The notes: generated by a model from the letters alone, not told the origin. A stretch of 64,000 nt of DNA from Schizochytrium sp. CCTCC M209059 (GCA_000818945.1 KN805404.1:91718-155717); one strand, 5' to 3'. Counted from the stretch's first letter, positions 49,732 to 60,334 are shown. A program made the numbers and translations.

Positions 49732-52143
49732 TCAATCGAGCTCATCCTGAGTGAGTTCTTCTTCCTCGTGAAAAGTGGACGGGGAGGCCGAAGCCTCATC
49801 ACGGGGCTTGGTGTGGATGGCAAAAAGCTGGTCGTTGGCTTCTTTGATTGATTCGGCATTAGCGTCACCCTCTGAGAGCCAGTCGTATTCATCGTCGGTT
49901 ATGGTTTCGGCGTCGCCTTTGTCGGTGCTTTTGTTCGGGGTCGAGAGGCCATTGGGGGCTCGTGCCGCGCCACGCGGAACTCTCTCGTCATTTCCCTTTT
50001 CCCTTTCTTCTTCATCTTCCTCATCATCTTCCTCTTCCTCGTCGTCGCCGTCATCATCATCATCATCATCATCGTCGTCGTCATCATCTTCTTCATCGTC
50101 TTCAAAGCCGGCCACACCGCGGTGCAACTTGACAATCTCTTCGTACTCGTCGACCGAGGTTGCGCGGAGCTCGCGAATGGCGAGACGGCTGAGACTATCG
50201 ACAAGATCGTCGGTGTCTTTTTCGATTCGAAAGACATCGAAAGCGGCGAGAAGGCGCGGGTCGCCGCGCATGACGAGGGGCCCAAGCACGGCAGCTTCCT
50301 CGGGGTCGAGCTCGCCTTGGGCCACAAGGTAGAACATCGTGTCGAGAATGATCTTGTCCGACTCTATGCTTGTGAGCGTAGCGTCCGCGCCCCCTCGATT
50401 TGCGGCGGCCCAGTCTCGTACAGCCTCGGGCCCTGCCACGACAGAGATCTGTTTCAAGGTGTCAATGAAGTCGTCTAAATCCATGGTAGCGGCGTGTGTC
50501 TCGTGCGCCGCAAGGATTCGTTCGTCCTGCTTGCTGATAAGAGAGGATAAGACCTGAAATTGGAGCGCAGACAAGACCCCCTCGCGGTGCAATGAGCGCA
50601 CAAACTGCATCGTCTCAGTGGCGGCATTGCCGAGTGTTGAGTCCATTTGCTGCGGCCGAGCGCGTGTGGCGCTGCGCGCGATGCAAAGCCTGTGGAGCGA
50701 GTCGATCGCGTCGTCGAGGTCTCCGTCGTCGAGGAGAACGTCAAAGATTGCAAGAAAGCTCGGGTCCTCACGCTTCAAAAGCTCGACAAGAATGCGGACC
50801 TCGACCGAGTCAAAGACGCCCTGGCGAAGCATCTTGGAGAGAAAGGCGCCCTTGTCAAGATCGATGAGAATGGTGAGGAGCTGATCGGCAAGGACGCGCT
50901 CATTTTGGTGTTCGCAGTAGACCTTCCACGCGAGCGAAACGGCCGAGTGTGTTTCACGAAACATGCGCATGAGAACCTTTGCTTCTGCTTGTGTGAGATA
51001 GCCGTGCTGTAGCATCATGAGCAACACGCGCTCAAGCCCATAGAAACGCGCAATGCGACGGAGCGTGTCGGAGAAGTCTTCCTCGTCGCCTCGATCTTCA
51101 TACACCTGAGAGGCGGCTTGCACAAGCGGATTGCGCAAGTCCACGAGGCGCTTTACAGTAAGTGTTTCCGAGGGTGAGAGAAGGCCGCGTTTGTGCAGCG
51201 CTACAATCACCTGATACAGGAGCTGCTGATCTTCCTCGTCCATTTCCTCGTCGTGCAGCGTTTCGACGTCACCTGGCGCAAAGTCATTCTCCTCTACGTC
51301 GTCGCCTTCCTCATCGTCCTCATCGTCGCTGTCGAGGTCATCGTCGCTGTCGAGGTCATCGTCGTCGCTGTCGAGGTCATCGTCGTCGTTGTTGTCGTCG
51401 TCGCTATCGAGATCATCCTCGAGGTCGCCGCTGTCTTCATCGCCGTAATCTGGCGCTTCAATGTGCGCGATGTGCTGCAAAGTATCGGCAAGGTCTTCCC
51501 AATCGCGGTCTTGCGTGTACACATCCATTGCCGCGAGCACGCGCTCATCGCCTTCAGAGACGAGATTTCGGACGATGTCGGCGTCGGCCTCGCCCAGGTC
51601 GCCTTGGTCTTCCATGTGCGTGATTGCCATGAGAAGGTGAGCTTGCTTGAGCCAGAACTCCTGTTCGTCTTCTTCATCGCGGGCTTCAAGGGCCGCCCCG
51701 TGATGACTTTCGTCTCCTGCAAGAAGCTGGTCATCGCCATCTTCATCTTCGGTGTCGGTGTCGGTGTCGGTGTCCTCCTCCTCCTCGTCGGTGTCGGTGT
51801 CCTCATCATTGTGGCCCTGACTTGCGAGGTGGCTATGGATGTCAAAGCTTGCATTAGAAGAGGAGTGAACCAAGCTTCGGACGGGAGAAGCACTTCGCGA
51901 TACGACGGGGCCCGGCTTGTAAAGAATGCGATAATACTCGTAATCGAGGAGATCAGGTGCTTCACAGACCGTGGTAAGGCCGAAGACCGCGTCGTCGCGT
52001 GGATCGACGAGGCCGACGACCCCGCTGCGACCGCTTGCGCGTTCGAGCATGCCCGTGAGTTCGCGGACAGGCATGCCAGGGAAAACAACGATCTCGAAGC
52101 GGCGCGCCAGGTGGTCCTCGAGCGCCACGTGGTAGACCTCCAT
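49732..52143 (-). CDS. Acidic protein with six helical repeats of about 60 residues
   Basis: 803 aa from the ATG at 52141-52143; upstream codons are open but lack an ATG. Residues 1-80 form a compact beta-rich domain (EVYHVALEDHLARRFEIVVF, then DYEYYRILYKPGP). Six repeats follow at about 163-230, 303-366, 368-430, 433-488, 508-572 and 598-659. Each has L-x-x-L-x-x-x-G-x-L-x-x-x-E-x-x-x-L-x-x-L-hydrophobic, then D-x-x-L/V-x-x-A-x-x-V/hydrophobic-Y, then D-x-x-D-x-x-D-x-L-x-R-I. Acidic runs lie at about 120-140, 235-300 and 680-720, and the tail ends EEEELTQDELD. There is no signal peptide or membrane helix, so it is cytosolic or nuclear. I do not recognise the family. The repeat pattern suggests a superhelical binding scaffold. 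The Asp/Glu runs are coded by GAC/GAG/GAT microsatellite-like DNA. Confidence 0.8.
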   Translation of the reverse strand: MEVYHVALEDHLARRFEIVVFPGMPVRELTGMLERASGRSGVVGLVDPRDDAVFGLTTVCEAPDLLDYEYYRILYKPGPVVSRSASPVRSLVHSSSNASFDIHSHLASQGHNDEDTDTDEEEEDTDTDTDTEDEDGDDQLLAGDESHHGAALEARDEEDEQEFWLKQAHLLMAITHMEDQGDLGEADADIVRNLVSEGDERVLAAMDVYTQDRDWEDLADTLQHIAHIEAPDYGDEDSGDLEDDLDSDDDNNDDDDLDSDDDDLDSDDDLDSDDEDDEEGDDVEENDFAPGDVETLHDEEMDEEDQQLLYQVIVALHKRGLLSPSETLTVKRLVDLRNPLVQAASQVYEDRGDEEDFSDTLRRIARFYGLERVLLMMLQHGYLTQAEAKVLMRMFRETHSAVSLAWKVYCEHQNERVLADQLLTILIDLDKGAFLSKMLRQGVFDSVEVRILVELLKREDPSFLAIFDVLLDDGDLDDAIDSLHRLCIARSATRARPQQMDSTLGNAATETMQFVRSLHREGVLSALQFQVLSSLISKQDERILAAHETHAATMDLDDFIDTLKQISVVAGPEAVRDWAAANRGGADATLTSIESDKIILDTMFYLVAQGELDPEEAAVLGPLVMRGDPRLLAAFDVFRIEKDTDDLVDSLSRLAIRELRATSVDEYEEIVKLHRGVAGFEDDEEDDDDDDDDDDDDDGDDEEEEDDEEDEEEREKGNDERVPRGAARAPNGLSTPNKSTDKGDAETITDDEYDWLSEGDANAESIKEANDQLFAIHTKPRDEASASPSTFHEEEELTQDELD

Positions 52144-52803
52144 GGCGCTCAAGCGGACAAGGGTCGATCGCGCTCGGCCAGGCCGCTCTGGCGTACGGGC
52201 GAGCAAACTGGCGGGGTGCTCTGCCCGCGCTTGGATCTGGTCCGGAAAGAGCGGGCGGAGGGCGATGGGGAGCGAAGTGGGTGTGGATGCTGCGGCGCTT
52301 GCCGCTTCGCCGCAGCCCTCGAGCGCGATACAAAGACGTGGGAAGCGCAGCGTAAGCGCTCCCTCCCTGCTGTTGATTTGGATCGAAACAGAGGCGAAAG
52401 CAACTTGAATCAATTTATTGTCGAGAGTAGGAGTAGCCTAGTGGATATATAAGTAGTAGGGCTCCTCAGTCGGCCTATGTATGCTGTCTGCTATGTATGG
52501 CAGAAACAGCAGGGCATACGCACAGGCATTGGAGGAAGGTCGCAAGATTTCGTGATGCGTAGGAACAAAGAGAAGCGATGTTTTCTTAGGTGGAGAGTGG
52601 TGGGTGGTGGCCTCCGGGTAGAATCAGTAGTGTGTGTAAGTTATTCGCCTTTTAGCGTTCATGCGTTGTGAAGCTGTTGTGGTCATTATTGTTGTTGTTG
52701 TTGTTGTTGCAAAACGCAGGCGTCAGGACACCTGCGGACCCACCTATCCACCATATCAAGCAAGTCATCCAGCCAGAATGCTAACTAGATAGATTATGCA
52801 TGC
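52144..52803. other. Spacer 5' of the acidic repeat gene and 3' of the dioxygenase gene
   Basis: No gene is seen beyond the non-ATG extension of the acidic protein frame up to 52413. It holds GATATATAAG near 52445-52454, a possible TATA box for the minus-strand gene about 300 bases from its ATG, and a (GTT)n run at about 52688-52709. Confidence 0.5.
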
Positions 52804-54030
52804 TTAGGAGGATGCCGCTGCGTCATCTTCGCTGTGCCAAATGTAAATGTTGAGCGAGAAGGAGCCGGCCATCCAGCTCTGGAAAACCTTTTCGGCCGGC
52901 TTGAAGTCGCCAGCGGCGGCGGACACGATGAAGGGCAAGAGATGCTCCTCGCGCGGGTGAGCCTCGCGAGCAGAAGGGGCCTTTGACTCCCACTTGAGCA
53001 AAGCACGCTCAGACTCTTCAGGTAGGCGCTCCGGGTTGGCAATGTAGTCGTCGAGCCAATCCTGAAAGTTCTGGGCCCAAGGAGTGGTGGTGTGGGCATC
53101 AGCCGAGCTGCGGGCCGCGTACATGTTGTGGGTAGCCATGCCCGAACCAATGATGAGAAATCCGTCGCGGCGAAGATCTGAGAGCGCCTTGCCAAGCTTG
53201 ACATGGACACTGGGGTCGAGGGAGCTACCCAGGGAGACCTGGATCACAGGGACATCAGCCTGAGGGCGCATGGCCAGCAAAGGGATGTAGACGCCGTGGT
53301 CGTAGCTCTTGCGCTCGGTGCTCGGCTTGATTTTGATGCCACTGTTGCGAAGGGATTCGAGCACATGCTCGCGCTTTTCCTCGTCAAGAGGAGCATTATA
53401 CGTGTACTTGTAGGTTTCCTGTGAACAGAATGAAGCAAGAGCGTAGAGTACACGGAACGAAGGGACGAGCGAGTCAGTCGATCGATTTCTTGGTCAACCT
53501 TTCATCAATCTTTGCTCAAAAGAGTGGAGAGCAGAAAGAGAAGGAAGGCAAGGTCAGGGAAACAGATAAATGGTAATCGAAGAGGAGAGGGGCGTCGGAG
53601 GATGGACGGTCGACGATTTCGAATTGGTCGGCGCTGCGCGCGCTGGCCTCCCAGTGCGCAGACACGAGGACGATGGCCTCTGGTGTCTCGTAGGCGCCCT
53701 CTGGGCCGTACAGCTTCTTCCACAGGCCGCGGATCTCGCGTGCAGCCTGGCAGTTCTTGTCTCCGGCTGCAAAGGGGCCCTGGCCTCGCGCGTCGAGGAG
53801 CTGTGCAAGTACACAAGTAAGTAAGCAAGCAAGTCAACCCGACAGGTATACATACGTCTTGGGGCGTTAGTTTTTCGTTTCACTTCCCTTTCGGGCTCGC
53901 TCTTGCGCTTGCTCTTGCGCTTGCTCTTGCGCGTGCTCTTGCGTAGCGTCGCGTTGTGTTGCGAACTTACAAAGTAGGGGCCGCCGCCGTGGCCGATGCA
54001 AAGGCTTGGTTGCTCCGTGCGCCTGGACAT
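52804..54030 (-). CDS. LigB-superfamily ring-opening dioxygenase (DODA-like), three exons
   Basis: Non-haem metal-dependent dioxygenase that opens a catechol ring, like DOPA 4,5-dioxygenase. I predict exons at 53971-54030, 53564-53800 and 52804-53418, all in phase 0, giving 303 aa. Exon 1 (20 codons) has the metal-binding IGHGGGP with His14. Its donor is GTAAGT. Exon 2 starts after TTGCACAG and carries VSAHWE with His69 and SSDAPLLFDYH. Exon 3 starts after TTCACAG with ETYKYTYNAP and continues with DHGVYIPLL, IQVSLGSSLD, IIGSGMATHNM and HPREEHLLPF, all hallmarks of this class. Introns are about 170 and 145 bases. The exon 2 donor (GTTTCC) is weak and its position is less sure: the family's usual GFPE before TYKY is missing here. 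The true substrate is unknown. It is the only gene in the window that clearly needs splicing. Confidence 0.82.
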
Positions 54031-54189
54031 GGTTCCGCTCGTCTGACACTCAGCCACGGAGCTTAGCGCTGCTCTCGTTGCCGTCGCGAGGCCTGCGCCG
54101 CCCGTTGCGGAGAGGAGTGCTCCTGCGATCGCTGCCTTCGTGGCTCTCCGGGATCCTGTGCTTGCCGACGCTCCCATCGACCGATGCGT

Positions 54190-54324
54190 GTTTGCTCGCT
54201 TGCTCGCTTGCTCGCTTGCTTGCTTGCTTGCTCGCTTGCTCGCTTGCTTGCTTGCTTGCTGCCGTGCCTGCCTGCCTGCCTGCCTGCCTGGGATCCGCTT
54301 GCTTGCTTGCTTGCTTGCTTGCTT
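54190..54324. repeat. (GCTT)/(GCTC)n tetranucleotide tract
   Basis: Imperfect TTGC/TCGC array with a CTGCCTGCCTGCC insert near 54265-54290. It encodes artefactual Leu-Ala-Cys runs. It is the reverse complement of the AAGC motif that forms the longer tract at 62123. Confidence 0.9.
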
Positions 54325-54907
54325 ATTATGTATGCTGCTGTGTGCTTGGAGCAGTTCGGGACTTGCAACCACGCCGCCGCAGCGCACACCTCTCGGGAGA
54401 ACAGCGCCTGTCCCCGGCCTCTTTGCCGGACTTGCGCTGCGGCCGCTTCGCAGTTGCGGAGGCCCTTTGCTTCACTTGCGCGTCCGAGTCCGAGTCCAAC
54501 TCGGTGTGAACCGCAGGCGTTCCGTTCCGTTCGTGGAAAATCAATCTTGAACCTTCAACCACAACCAACACTGGCAAGTTGAACGTGGGGCGACTCCATC
54601 ATCACCCAGCATGAACGACGGACGGTTGGTTCATCACCCAGCAAGGACGGCCCGGCCGCGCCGCTGCCAGCCCTGCGGCGCGCATCTCTCAGCCCATCGG
54701 CCGCCGCCGTCTCGTCTCGTCGCCGCTGCAGAGCGCGTCCCGCCCCGTCCCGTCCATCGCCGCAGGCTGGTCCGTCCACCGGGGTCGCCTTGCCTGCCTG
54801 CTTTGCTTGTCTCTCTGTGCGCGGGCCGCGCGCCTCGGTCTCCGGGCGCCGCTTGCCGCGTCCAGCTCCCGCTCTGTCGCCGCCGGGCTCGCGGCGCGCG
54901 CGGGGGG

Positions 54908-54940
54908 GCGAGGCAGGCAGGCAGCAAGCGAGGGCGAGGG

Positions 54941-54972
<32 letters not shown>

Positions 54973-55040
54973 CAAGCGAGAGCGAGGCAGGCGGGCAGCA
55001 AGCGAGAGCGAGGCAGGCGGGCAGCAAGCGAGAGCGAGGG
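54908..55040. repeat. GCAAGCGAGAGCGAGGCAGG-type tandem array
   Basis: About five imperfect units of 20-25 bases built from GGCAGGCAGGC and AGCAAGCGAGAGCGAG, with a pure GGCA run at about 54946-54970. Confidence 0.8.
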
Positions 55041-56333
55041 TCGGCGCGCCGCTCGGGGCAATCGCGCCTGGCCCCGCGGCGCCTACGCCTCGCTAGGCCC
55101 TGGCTAGCCGTTTCTTGCGCGGCGAGGCAGGTTACGCGAGACCACGTCACAGAAAGCGGAGGCCAGGCGAGGCAGGGCGAGCCGTGGAGAGAGAGAGAGA
55201 GAGACAGGCGCCTCTCCTCTCTTCTTCTCCTCCGCGACGGCCTGGCCTCGACGGCTTGGCCTGGCCTCGACGGCCTGGCCTGGCCTTGGCGGCCGCTCTG
55301 CTGGCAGCGCCGCTGTCGCCGGCCGCAGCCGTCCGCCGGAGCGCGGAGGCCGGGCGGGCTGCAGCCAGCATGGCCAGCCAGCTGAGCCGGCCGCTCGCCC
55401 GTCCGGGAAGAGAGGGCCCACGCCGTGCCCGCGAACCGGGCAAACCCGGCGCGAGCCCGTCCGCGATACGATTCCGCGCGGCGCAGACGGCTGCAGGCGC
55501 TGCGTCCGGGTATCGGATGCTTTCCGCGCGTGAAGGGGTGGTTTGGCGGCGACGTGAACCCAAGCAGCAGCAGCATTGGCAGCAGCATTGGCATTAGCAG
55601 CAGCCGGCGCAGCCAAACACTGCAGATACCGTGCCCCCTGCGCCAGCGGGGTGGACGCTGGCCTACGATTGGCGGGCGGATCATGGGGGAGAAAGACCAC
55701 ATCTGCGACGCTACGCAAACATTGCCCCCCCCAAAATGCTCGGGCCGCAAGGCCAATGTGCCGACCGTGGGTAAGCAAGGAGACCTGCATTGTGCTGCCC
55801 CTGCAGTGGCAGTTCACAGTGACCACCTGGTGACTGCAGTACAAGTGTTCCCTTGCAAGACTCTCTTGGCATGGCCGTCCACGAGCTGCCCTGAACGTTT
55901 GCATTCTCCGAGACGATCACCACAAAGAAAAGAAAACACACGCAAGGCAAAAGGAAGCGTCACGAATGTTCTTGACGAGAATGACGTGGCGATTCCGACG
56001 ATATGTTGACGTTCAGTTCGCCTAGGATTCTGTCTCTTGCTCGGCACTGCTGGAAAACAAGCTGCCGAAAGTGAGGAAGTTCGTTCCTCGGTTGCGCTGG
56101 ACCTCTTGATCTTGCTGGCGAGCTGGCTAGTGATGGACTTGTCCGCATTCTTATGTTACTTGGCAAACGAGTCGCACTTTTTCCCGCGAGCTCATCTGAC
56201 CCAAAAGAAAAGGAGGGAAATCAAACACACGAGGACATTTGCGTCTCGACAAGACCTGACCGATCGACCCTACGGTGTTCTAGTATATACGTGTCATCCT
56301 TACTTTGCATCATCTACCTGTGTAGGGGCGGGC

Positions 56334-57683
56334 TCAAGAATGGTGGTTGTCGGAACTATTCCTCGCAGCCTGCATCAACGTGTCATTCCAGCGGGCTTTC
56401 CAGCTTGCCATTGAGTCTCGTGGCCAATCAAGGCTTCCTTGTTCCTCGTCTTCTTCGTCTTCTTCGCCTCCATGGGCCCCATACGTATTGGCTGCGGACC
56501 GGTGACCGGGAGCACCGCGGGAGGCGTTCTTCTGCTTGTCCATAGCACGAATTAAATGAACAGGTTTCGTCTTGCCCGCAGGCACCTCCGGCACCCTCAA
56601 AGGTTTCGCCGAGTGCTGCCCTGCGACGCGTCGCGAACTTGCGGGCATCTTGGGGCCAGCAAAGGCAACATCATCGTCGTCATGGTCGTCGTCATAATCT
56701 TGGACGTGATCATCATCGAATCCGCGACGTCCCCATCCGCTCGCAGCGCGCGGAGAAGGCGCTCCAAAGGTTCCAAGGTCTTCTCGCGGCTTGGTTGCTT
56801 CCTCATCCTCCGCCACATCAGGAGAAAGATAGTTGAATCTACTACTTGAGAACTTAGTCTTGGAGGAGGAAGAGCGCGAGAGACCGAACGCGAGACGCAG
56901 AGACTGCACAAAGCGTCGCGAGCCCCTTGCGCCAGTCTCAGCTTTGGCTCGGGCTTTGGCTTCGGCCTCAATCTCCATCTCGGCCTCGGCCTCGGCGAGC
57001 GCGCGGGAAATAATCGGCGGTGCCGAAGACGGTTTGGCAAAGCTGCTCGGGGGATTCCTGTGCACAGAGTCTTGGTGAAATTTCGGCGCAAATGTGCTAT
57101 TGTCCTCGAGATCATCGCCTGCGTCGTCATGTGGGTTCTCAAAGAAGCGCAGCTTAGATCGCGATCCTGATCCAGCGGCAAGCTGATGCTGGTCGTACGT
57201 ATCTTGCTGACGCGACCGCACGCGCGGAACCGTCACGTATGCGATGCCTGCAAGTAGGACAAAGACACCTGCCGCGAGGCCTCCCAGAATACCGCCCACA
57301 TGTGAAGCGCTGTCTTCGCCCGCAGATGTGCTCGGGTTTGGTGTCGTCACCCCGTTGACGTCCTTTACGTTTGAGCTGACACCTTTCTGATCAGGATCAT
57401 CATTGAATGTCTCCGAATCGAGGACTTCCTGGTTGTCGTTGTCGTCGTCGACGTCGTCGTCTACATTCTCATTATTGTCATTGTTGCCTGTAAGACCTGA
57501 CTGGTTTGTTTCTGCTAAACTAGAGCTCGGGCTCATCGTCGGTGCGTAGGTCGTGTTAGCGGCAAGCGCTTGGGCACCTTGTAAAATGCATACGAGCAAC
57601 ACAATGACGACCAGCCTTCTTCGGGGCACGTGAATTCGTCCGAAAATTGCACGTGCGTCCGAATGACGGCCTTCAGTCTTCAT
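56334..57683 (-). CDS. Single-pass type I membrane protein, Asp/Asn-rich ectodomain
   Basis: 449 aa from the ATG at 57681-57683. An earlier in-frame ATG at 57768-57770 would add 29 residues, but the later one places a signal peptide near the N-terminus (RRRLVVIVLLVCILQGAQALA). The ectodomain of about 85 residues is Ser/Thr/Asn/Asp-rich with NxT/S sites. The membrane helix at about 128-150 is GGILGGLAAGVFVLLAGIAYV. The cytoplasmic part has Ala/Glu repeats (EAEAEMEIEAEAKARAKAE) near 240-255, a FxLxRSSSS segment, Asp/His-rich patches and an acidic GEEDEEDEEQG near the end. No domain is recognised. The layout suggests a small surface receptor or anchor; function unknown. Confidence 0.75.
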   Translation of the reverse strand: MKTEGRHSDARAIFGRIHVPRRRLVVIVLLVCILQGAQALAANTTYAPTMSPSSSLAETNQSGLTGNNDNNENVDDDVDDDNDNQEVLDSETFNDDPDQKGVSSNVKDVNGVTTPNPSTSAGEDSASHVGGILGGLAAGVFVLLAGIAYVTVPRVRSRQQDTYDQHQLAAGSGSRSKLRFFENPHDDAGDDLEDNSTFAPKFHQDSVHRNPPSSFAKPSSAPPIISRALAEAEAEMEIEAEAKARAKAETGARGSRRFVQSLRLAFGLSRSSSSKTKFSSSRFNYLSPDVAEDEEATKPREDLGTFGAPSPRAASGWGRRGFDDDHVQDYDDDHDDDDVAFAGPKMPASSRRVAGQHSAKPLRVPEVPAGKTKPVHLIRAMDKQKNASRGAPGHRSAANTYGAHGGEEDEEDEEQGSLDWPRDSMASWKARWNDTLMQAARNSSDNHHS

Positions 57684-58031
57684 CTCGTGCAAGTTCTCGT
57701 GTTCGTGTGAGGAATAGCGACGGCCGCGTTGTCGCGCGTTCCGTCGCTGTCGCCCATCGCGAGCACGCATGGGGTCGTCTTGGAGCTATCTGAAGACCCT
57801 TTCCACGAGCTTGAGGCGTTGTCTGCTTAGGTGTTTTCTCGCCTTGCGTCTATTGCTTTATTGCGGCGGAAAGGTTTATCTGTCTCTCTCGCGCACCCGG
57901 CGCGCTCTCGGACGTCGTGCTCGCGGCAGCGAGCGGCACAGCGTCTTGCACGTTTGCGACTCATAGTCGAGAGATGCGCTGCCCCCTCGTGGGCACCCTT
58001 TCGTATAAGAAGGTAGAATCCATCTGGCCCG

Positions 58032-58073
<42 letters not shown>

Positions 58074-58555
58074 TCTTCCGCGAGCACTTGCATTCTTGCG
58101 GCCAAAAATGGTGTCCAAGTCTCCGCCAGGATCAAGAAATGATGGACGAGCGGTGCGGACCTTTTTCCTGCCTGGATTTTTCTTTTCCCCTCAAAGGTGT
58201 GCGACAGACAGGAATAGTACACACCGTTTTGGTGAAGAGCGAGGAAAAGAGCGAGGCAAAGAGCGAGATATTTTTTTTTGTTCATTGTTTACAGGGCCGT
58301 ATAAGCTAGTTGGCGTGAGAGATGCAGGGGTACGACTGGCAGTGGACTCGAAGAATGAGGATGAAAAAAAAGAGAAAGGAAGATTCCGATTTTATCCAAG
58401 CTTGAAGTCAATGCAGGCTAACAACTAACGATATGTTTTGTTTGGTTCGTTTGTCTGTTCGTTTGTTTGGTTGTGTTTTTGTGGTTTGCATGTAGTGTGT
58501 TTGTTTGTTTGTCTGTTTGCGTTTCTATCTGCTTTTCCATTGGAATGGGGTGACG
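57684..58555. other. Spacer with pyrimidine and TTTG repeats
   Basis: 5' region of the membrane-protein gene and 3' region of the RING gene. It has a (TC)n run then TATC repeats at about 58036-58072, A/G-rich runs near 58370, and a TTTG/GTTT-rich stretch at about 58435-58530. No gene is seen; a 65-codon plus-strand frame at 57769 is not convincing. Confidence 0.5.
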
Positions 58556-59398
58556 TCAGGCAAATCGTGCGCTGTCGAGAGCGGCCTTAATTTGTTGGGC
58601 ATGGCGGAGCTCGTGGGTGCATGCGAGGAGAATAGCGTCGTGCTCCTTGCGCATTTTCCAAAAGGTTGCCTTGAGAGCAGCGAGGTCTTGAGTGATCCGG
58701 GCGCGACTCTGCCGGTAGCGCACCAGACGGTCGCGGGAGCTTGCCAGCGAGATGCGTAGATGCTCGGTCTCAATGTTTGTTTCGGTTTCACGCGCCGCAA
58801 CGTGCGAGGGAAAGCAGCGCTGGAGCATGTGCTTGAGTGTGATGCTCTCGCAGAGACTGGCGCTCGAGACGGTGGGTTCCCGGCACGTCGGGCACGGAAT
58901 CTGAACATTTTCTTGGAGCATTCCGCGCTGCAAGAGAGCGTCCTTTTGCACGGCTTCGTGGCGTGCGAGACATCCGCGGCAAAAGGAGTGTCCACAGCGC
59001 AAGGTGCAGGGACGGTGAAAGAGATCGAGGCAGATGGGGCATGACAAGGAGCTGCGCAGGTCCGCGTCCTGCTCAAAGTCGAGCCTCGGTTTGGAGGCGG
59101 GCAGCGAGTCCGAATCGTCGCTGGCACCAGTGGCTTCGCTGGTGGAGGTCTCGGTCCGCGCGCGCTTCCGTCGCGGTGACCTTGGCAGCCTCAATTTCGC
59201 TGCGGCATCTGATGCGGAGGTTGCTGTGACATTGCTGGTCTCGCACGAGGCGGTCTTCTCCTTTTCCTCTGCAGTGAGAGCGGCCGTGGGCGTCGAGCGG
59301 GAGCCCTCGCCGGCTTCCGCGTTGAGGTCCAGAAGAATCTCATCGACCAATGCCATCGAGACAGCGAGCGTGGCTTTGCTCTTGGTGCACATCTTCAT
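58556..59398 (-). CDS. RING-finger (C3HC4) protein, putative E3 ubiquitin ligase
   Basis: 280 aa from the ATG at 59396-59398, which follows an ACGCAACC context; the frame continues upstream without an ATG. Residues 1-110 are Ser/Thr/Ala-rich with a basic cluster (RSPRRKRARTE) near 78-90, a possible nuclear signal. The RING domain at about 116-172 reads CPICLDLF, CTLRCGHSFCRGCL, then IPCPTCREP, with all eight zinc ligands in C3HC4 order. A loop of about 20 residues between the sixth and seventh ligands is longer than usual. The C-terminal 90 residues are helical and charged, probably a coiled coil (LAALKATFWKMRKEHDAILL). The layout resembles RAD18/TRIM-like minimal E3s. The substrate is unknown. 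Confidence 0.88.
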   Translation of the reverse strand: MKMCTKSKATLAVSMALVDEILLDLNAEAGEGSRSTPTAALTAEEKEKTASCETSNVTATSASDAAAKLRLPRSPRRKRARTETSTSEATGASDDSDSLPASKPRLDFEQDADLRSSLSCPICLDLFHRPCTLRCGHSFCRGCLARHEAVQKDALLQRGMLQENVQIPCPTCREPTVSSASLCESITLKHMLQRCFPSHVAARETETNIETEHLRISLASSRDRLVRYRQSRARITQDLAALKATFWKMRKEHDAILLACTHELRHAQQIKAALDSARFA

Positions 59399-60334
59399 GG
59401 TTGCGTTTTCGTCTTGATGTATTTTGTTCTGTTTCCTTTCGTATCGCTCAAGTTTGCTCGAGTGCTCGATTGATGATTTGCCGAGGGGAGGGAGGGTGAA
59501 GATGAAAGCGGAGGGGCGGGGCGTGCACACGCGCGCTGTGTTTTCGTTTTGTCTGCCTTGGCTTGGCTTGGCTTGACTTAGCTTGGCTTGGCTTTCCCCA
59601 GCTGGTGCAGAGGTGAAGTGGCGTGCCCCGTGGTCCACCAACCGAGTTTCGCTCCGCCTGCTGGACTGCGGTGGGGCTTTCTTTCTTTCTTTTCTTTCTT
59701 TTCTTTTCTTTTCTTTTCTTTTCTTCTCTTTCTTGGGTAGGGCTACCCGTTTGTTTGTCTGTTTGTCTGTTTGCTTGCTTGCTTTCTTGCTTGCTTGCTT
59801 GCTTGTTCTTGCCTTCTATTGTCTGTCTTGCTCGGTTTGCGCGTGCAGACTGCTCGCCTGCCGAGGTCCAAGTCTCGCGCGCTTGCTTGCTCTAGCGCGG
59901 TCTTTCGATTTCCGGCTCCTTTCGGCCTCGTCCGTCTGCGCGGTCCCACGCCTCGCTCGTGGCGGTAGGTAGCACCCGGGTTCGCCCTTTTCCCCGCCCC
60001 TTTCTTTTTATTCTTCGCTTGACCCCACTCCCTCGGCTCCGTCCGTCTGCGGTCTGCCGCCTCGAGGCGAGACTGCTGCTGCTCCTCGTGTCGTCGCGCG
60101 CGCCGACCGCCCGCACGTCCACCTGCTCGCCCGCCTTCCCTGCCCTGCCCTGCCCTGCCCTGCCTCGGCTCCTCTACCTCGGGGGCGACGACTGGATGGA
60201 TGGACGGATGGATGGAAAGCGAATGGAAAGAATCTGTTTTGCGAGCAAGCAAAAGCAAGCGAAAGCAAGCAAGCGAGAGCGAGGTGAGCGAAGGGGGGGA
60301 AAGGGAAAGCGCTCTCAGCCTGCTCAAACTGACC

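Larger units (their letters stand above)
54031..56333. other. 2.3-kb repeat-rich, gene-free spacer
   Basis: Upstream of the dioxygenase and downstream of the membrane-protein gene. Reading frames here are low-complexity products of repeats. It is GC-rich from 54600 to 55680, then nearer balanced composition to 56330. Positions of the repeats are given in separate entries. Confidence 0.5.

Noticed and set aside
51193..52452. 419-codon plus-strand frame rich in Val, Ile and Leu
   Set aside because: Shadow of the Asp/Glu-rich coding on the other strand. GAC/GAG repeats read as hydrophobic codons in reverse.
57769..57966. 65-codon plus-strand frame starting at an ATG beside the membrane-protein gene
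   Set aside because: Short, with no motif, and it sits in the 5' region of the minus-strand gene. The hydrophobic stretch alone is weak support.
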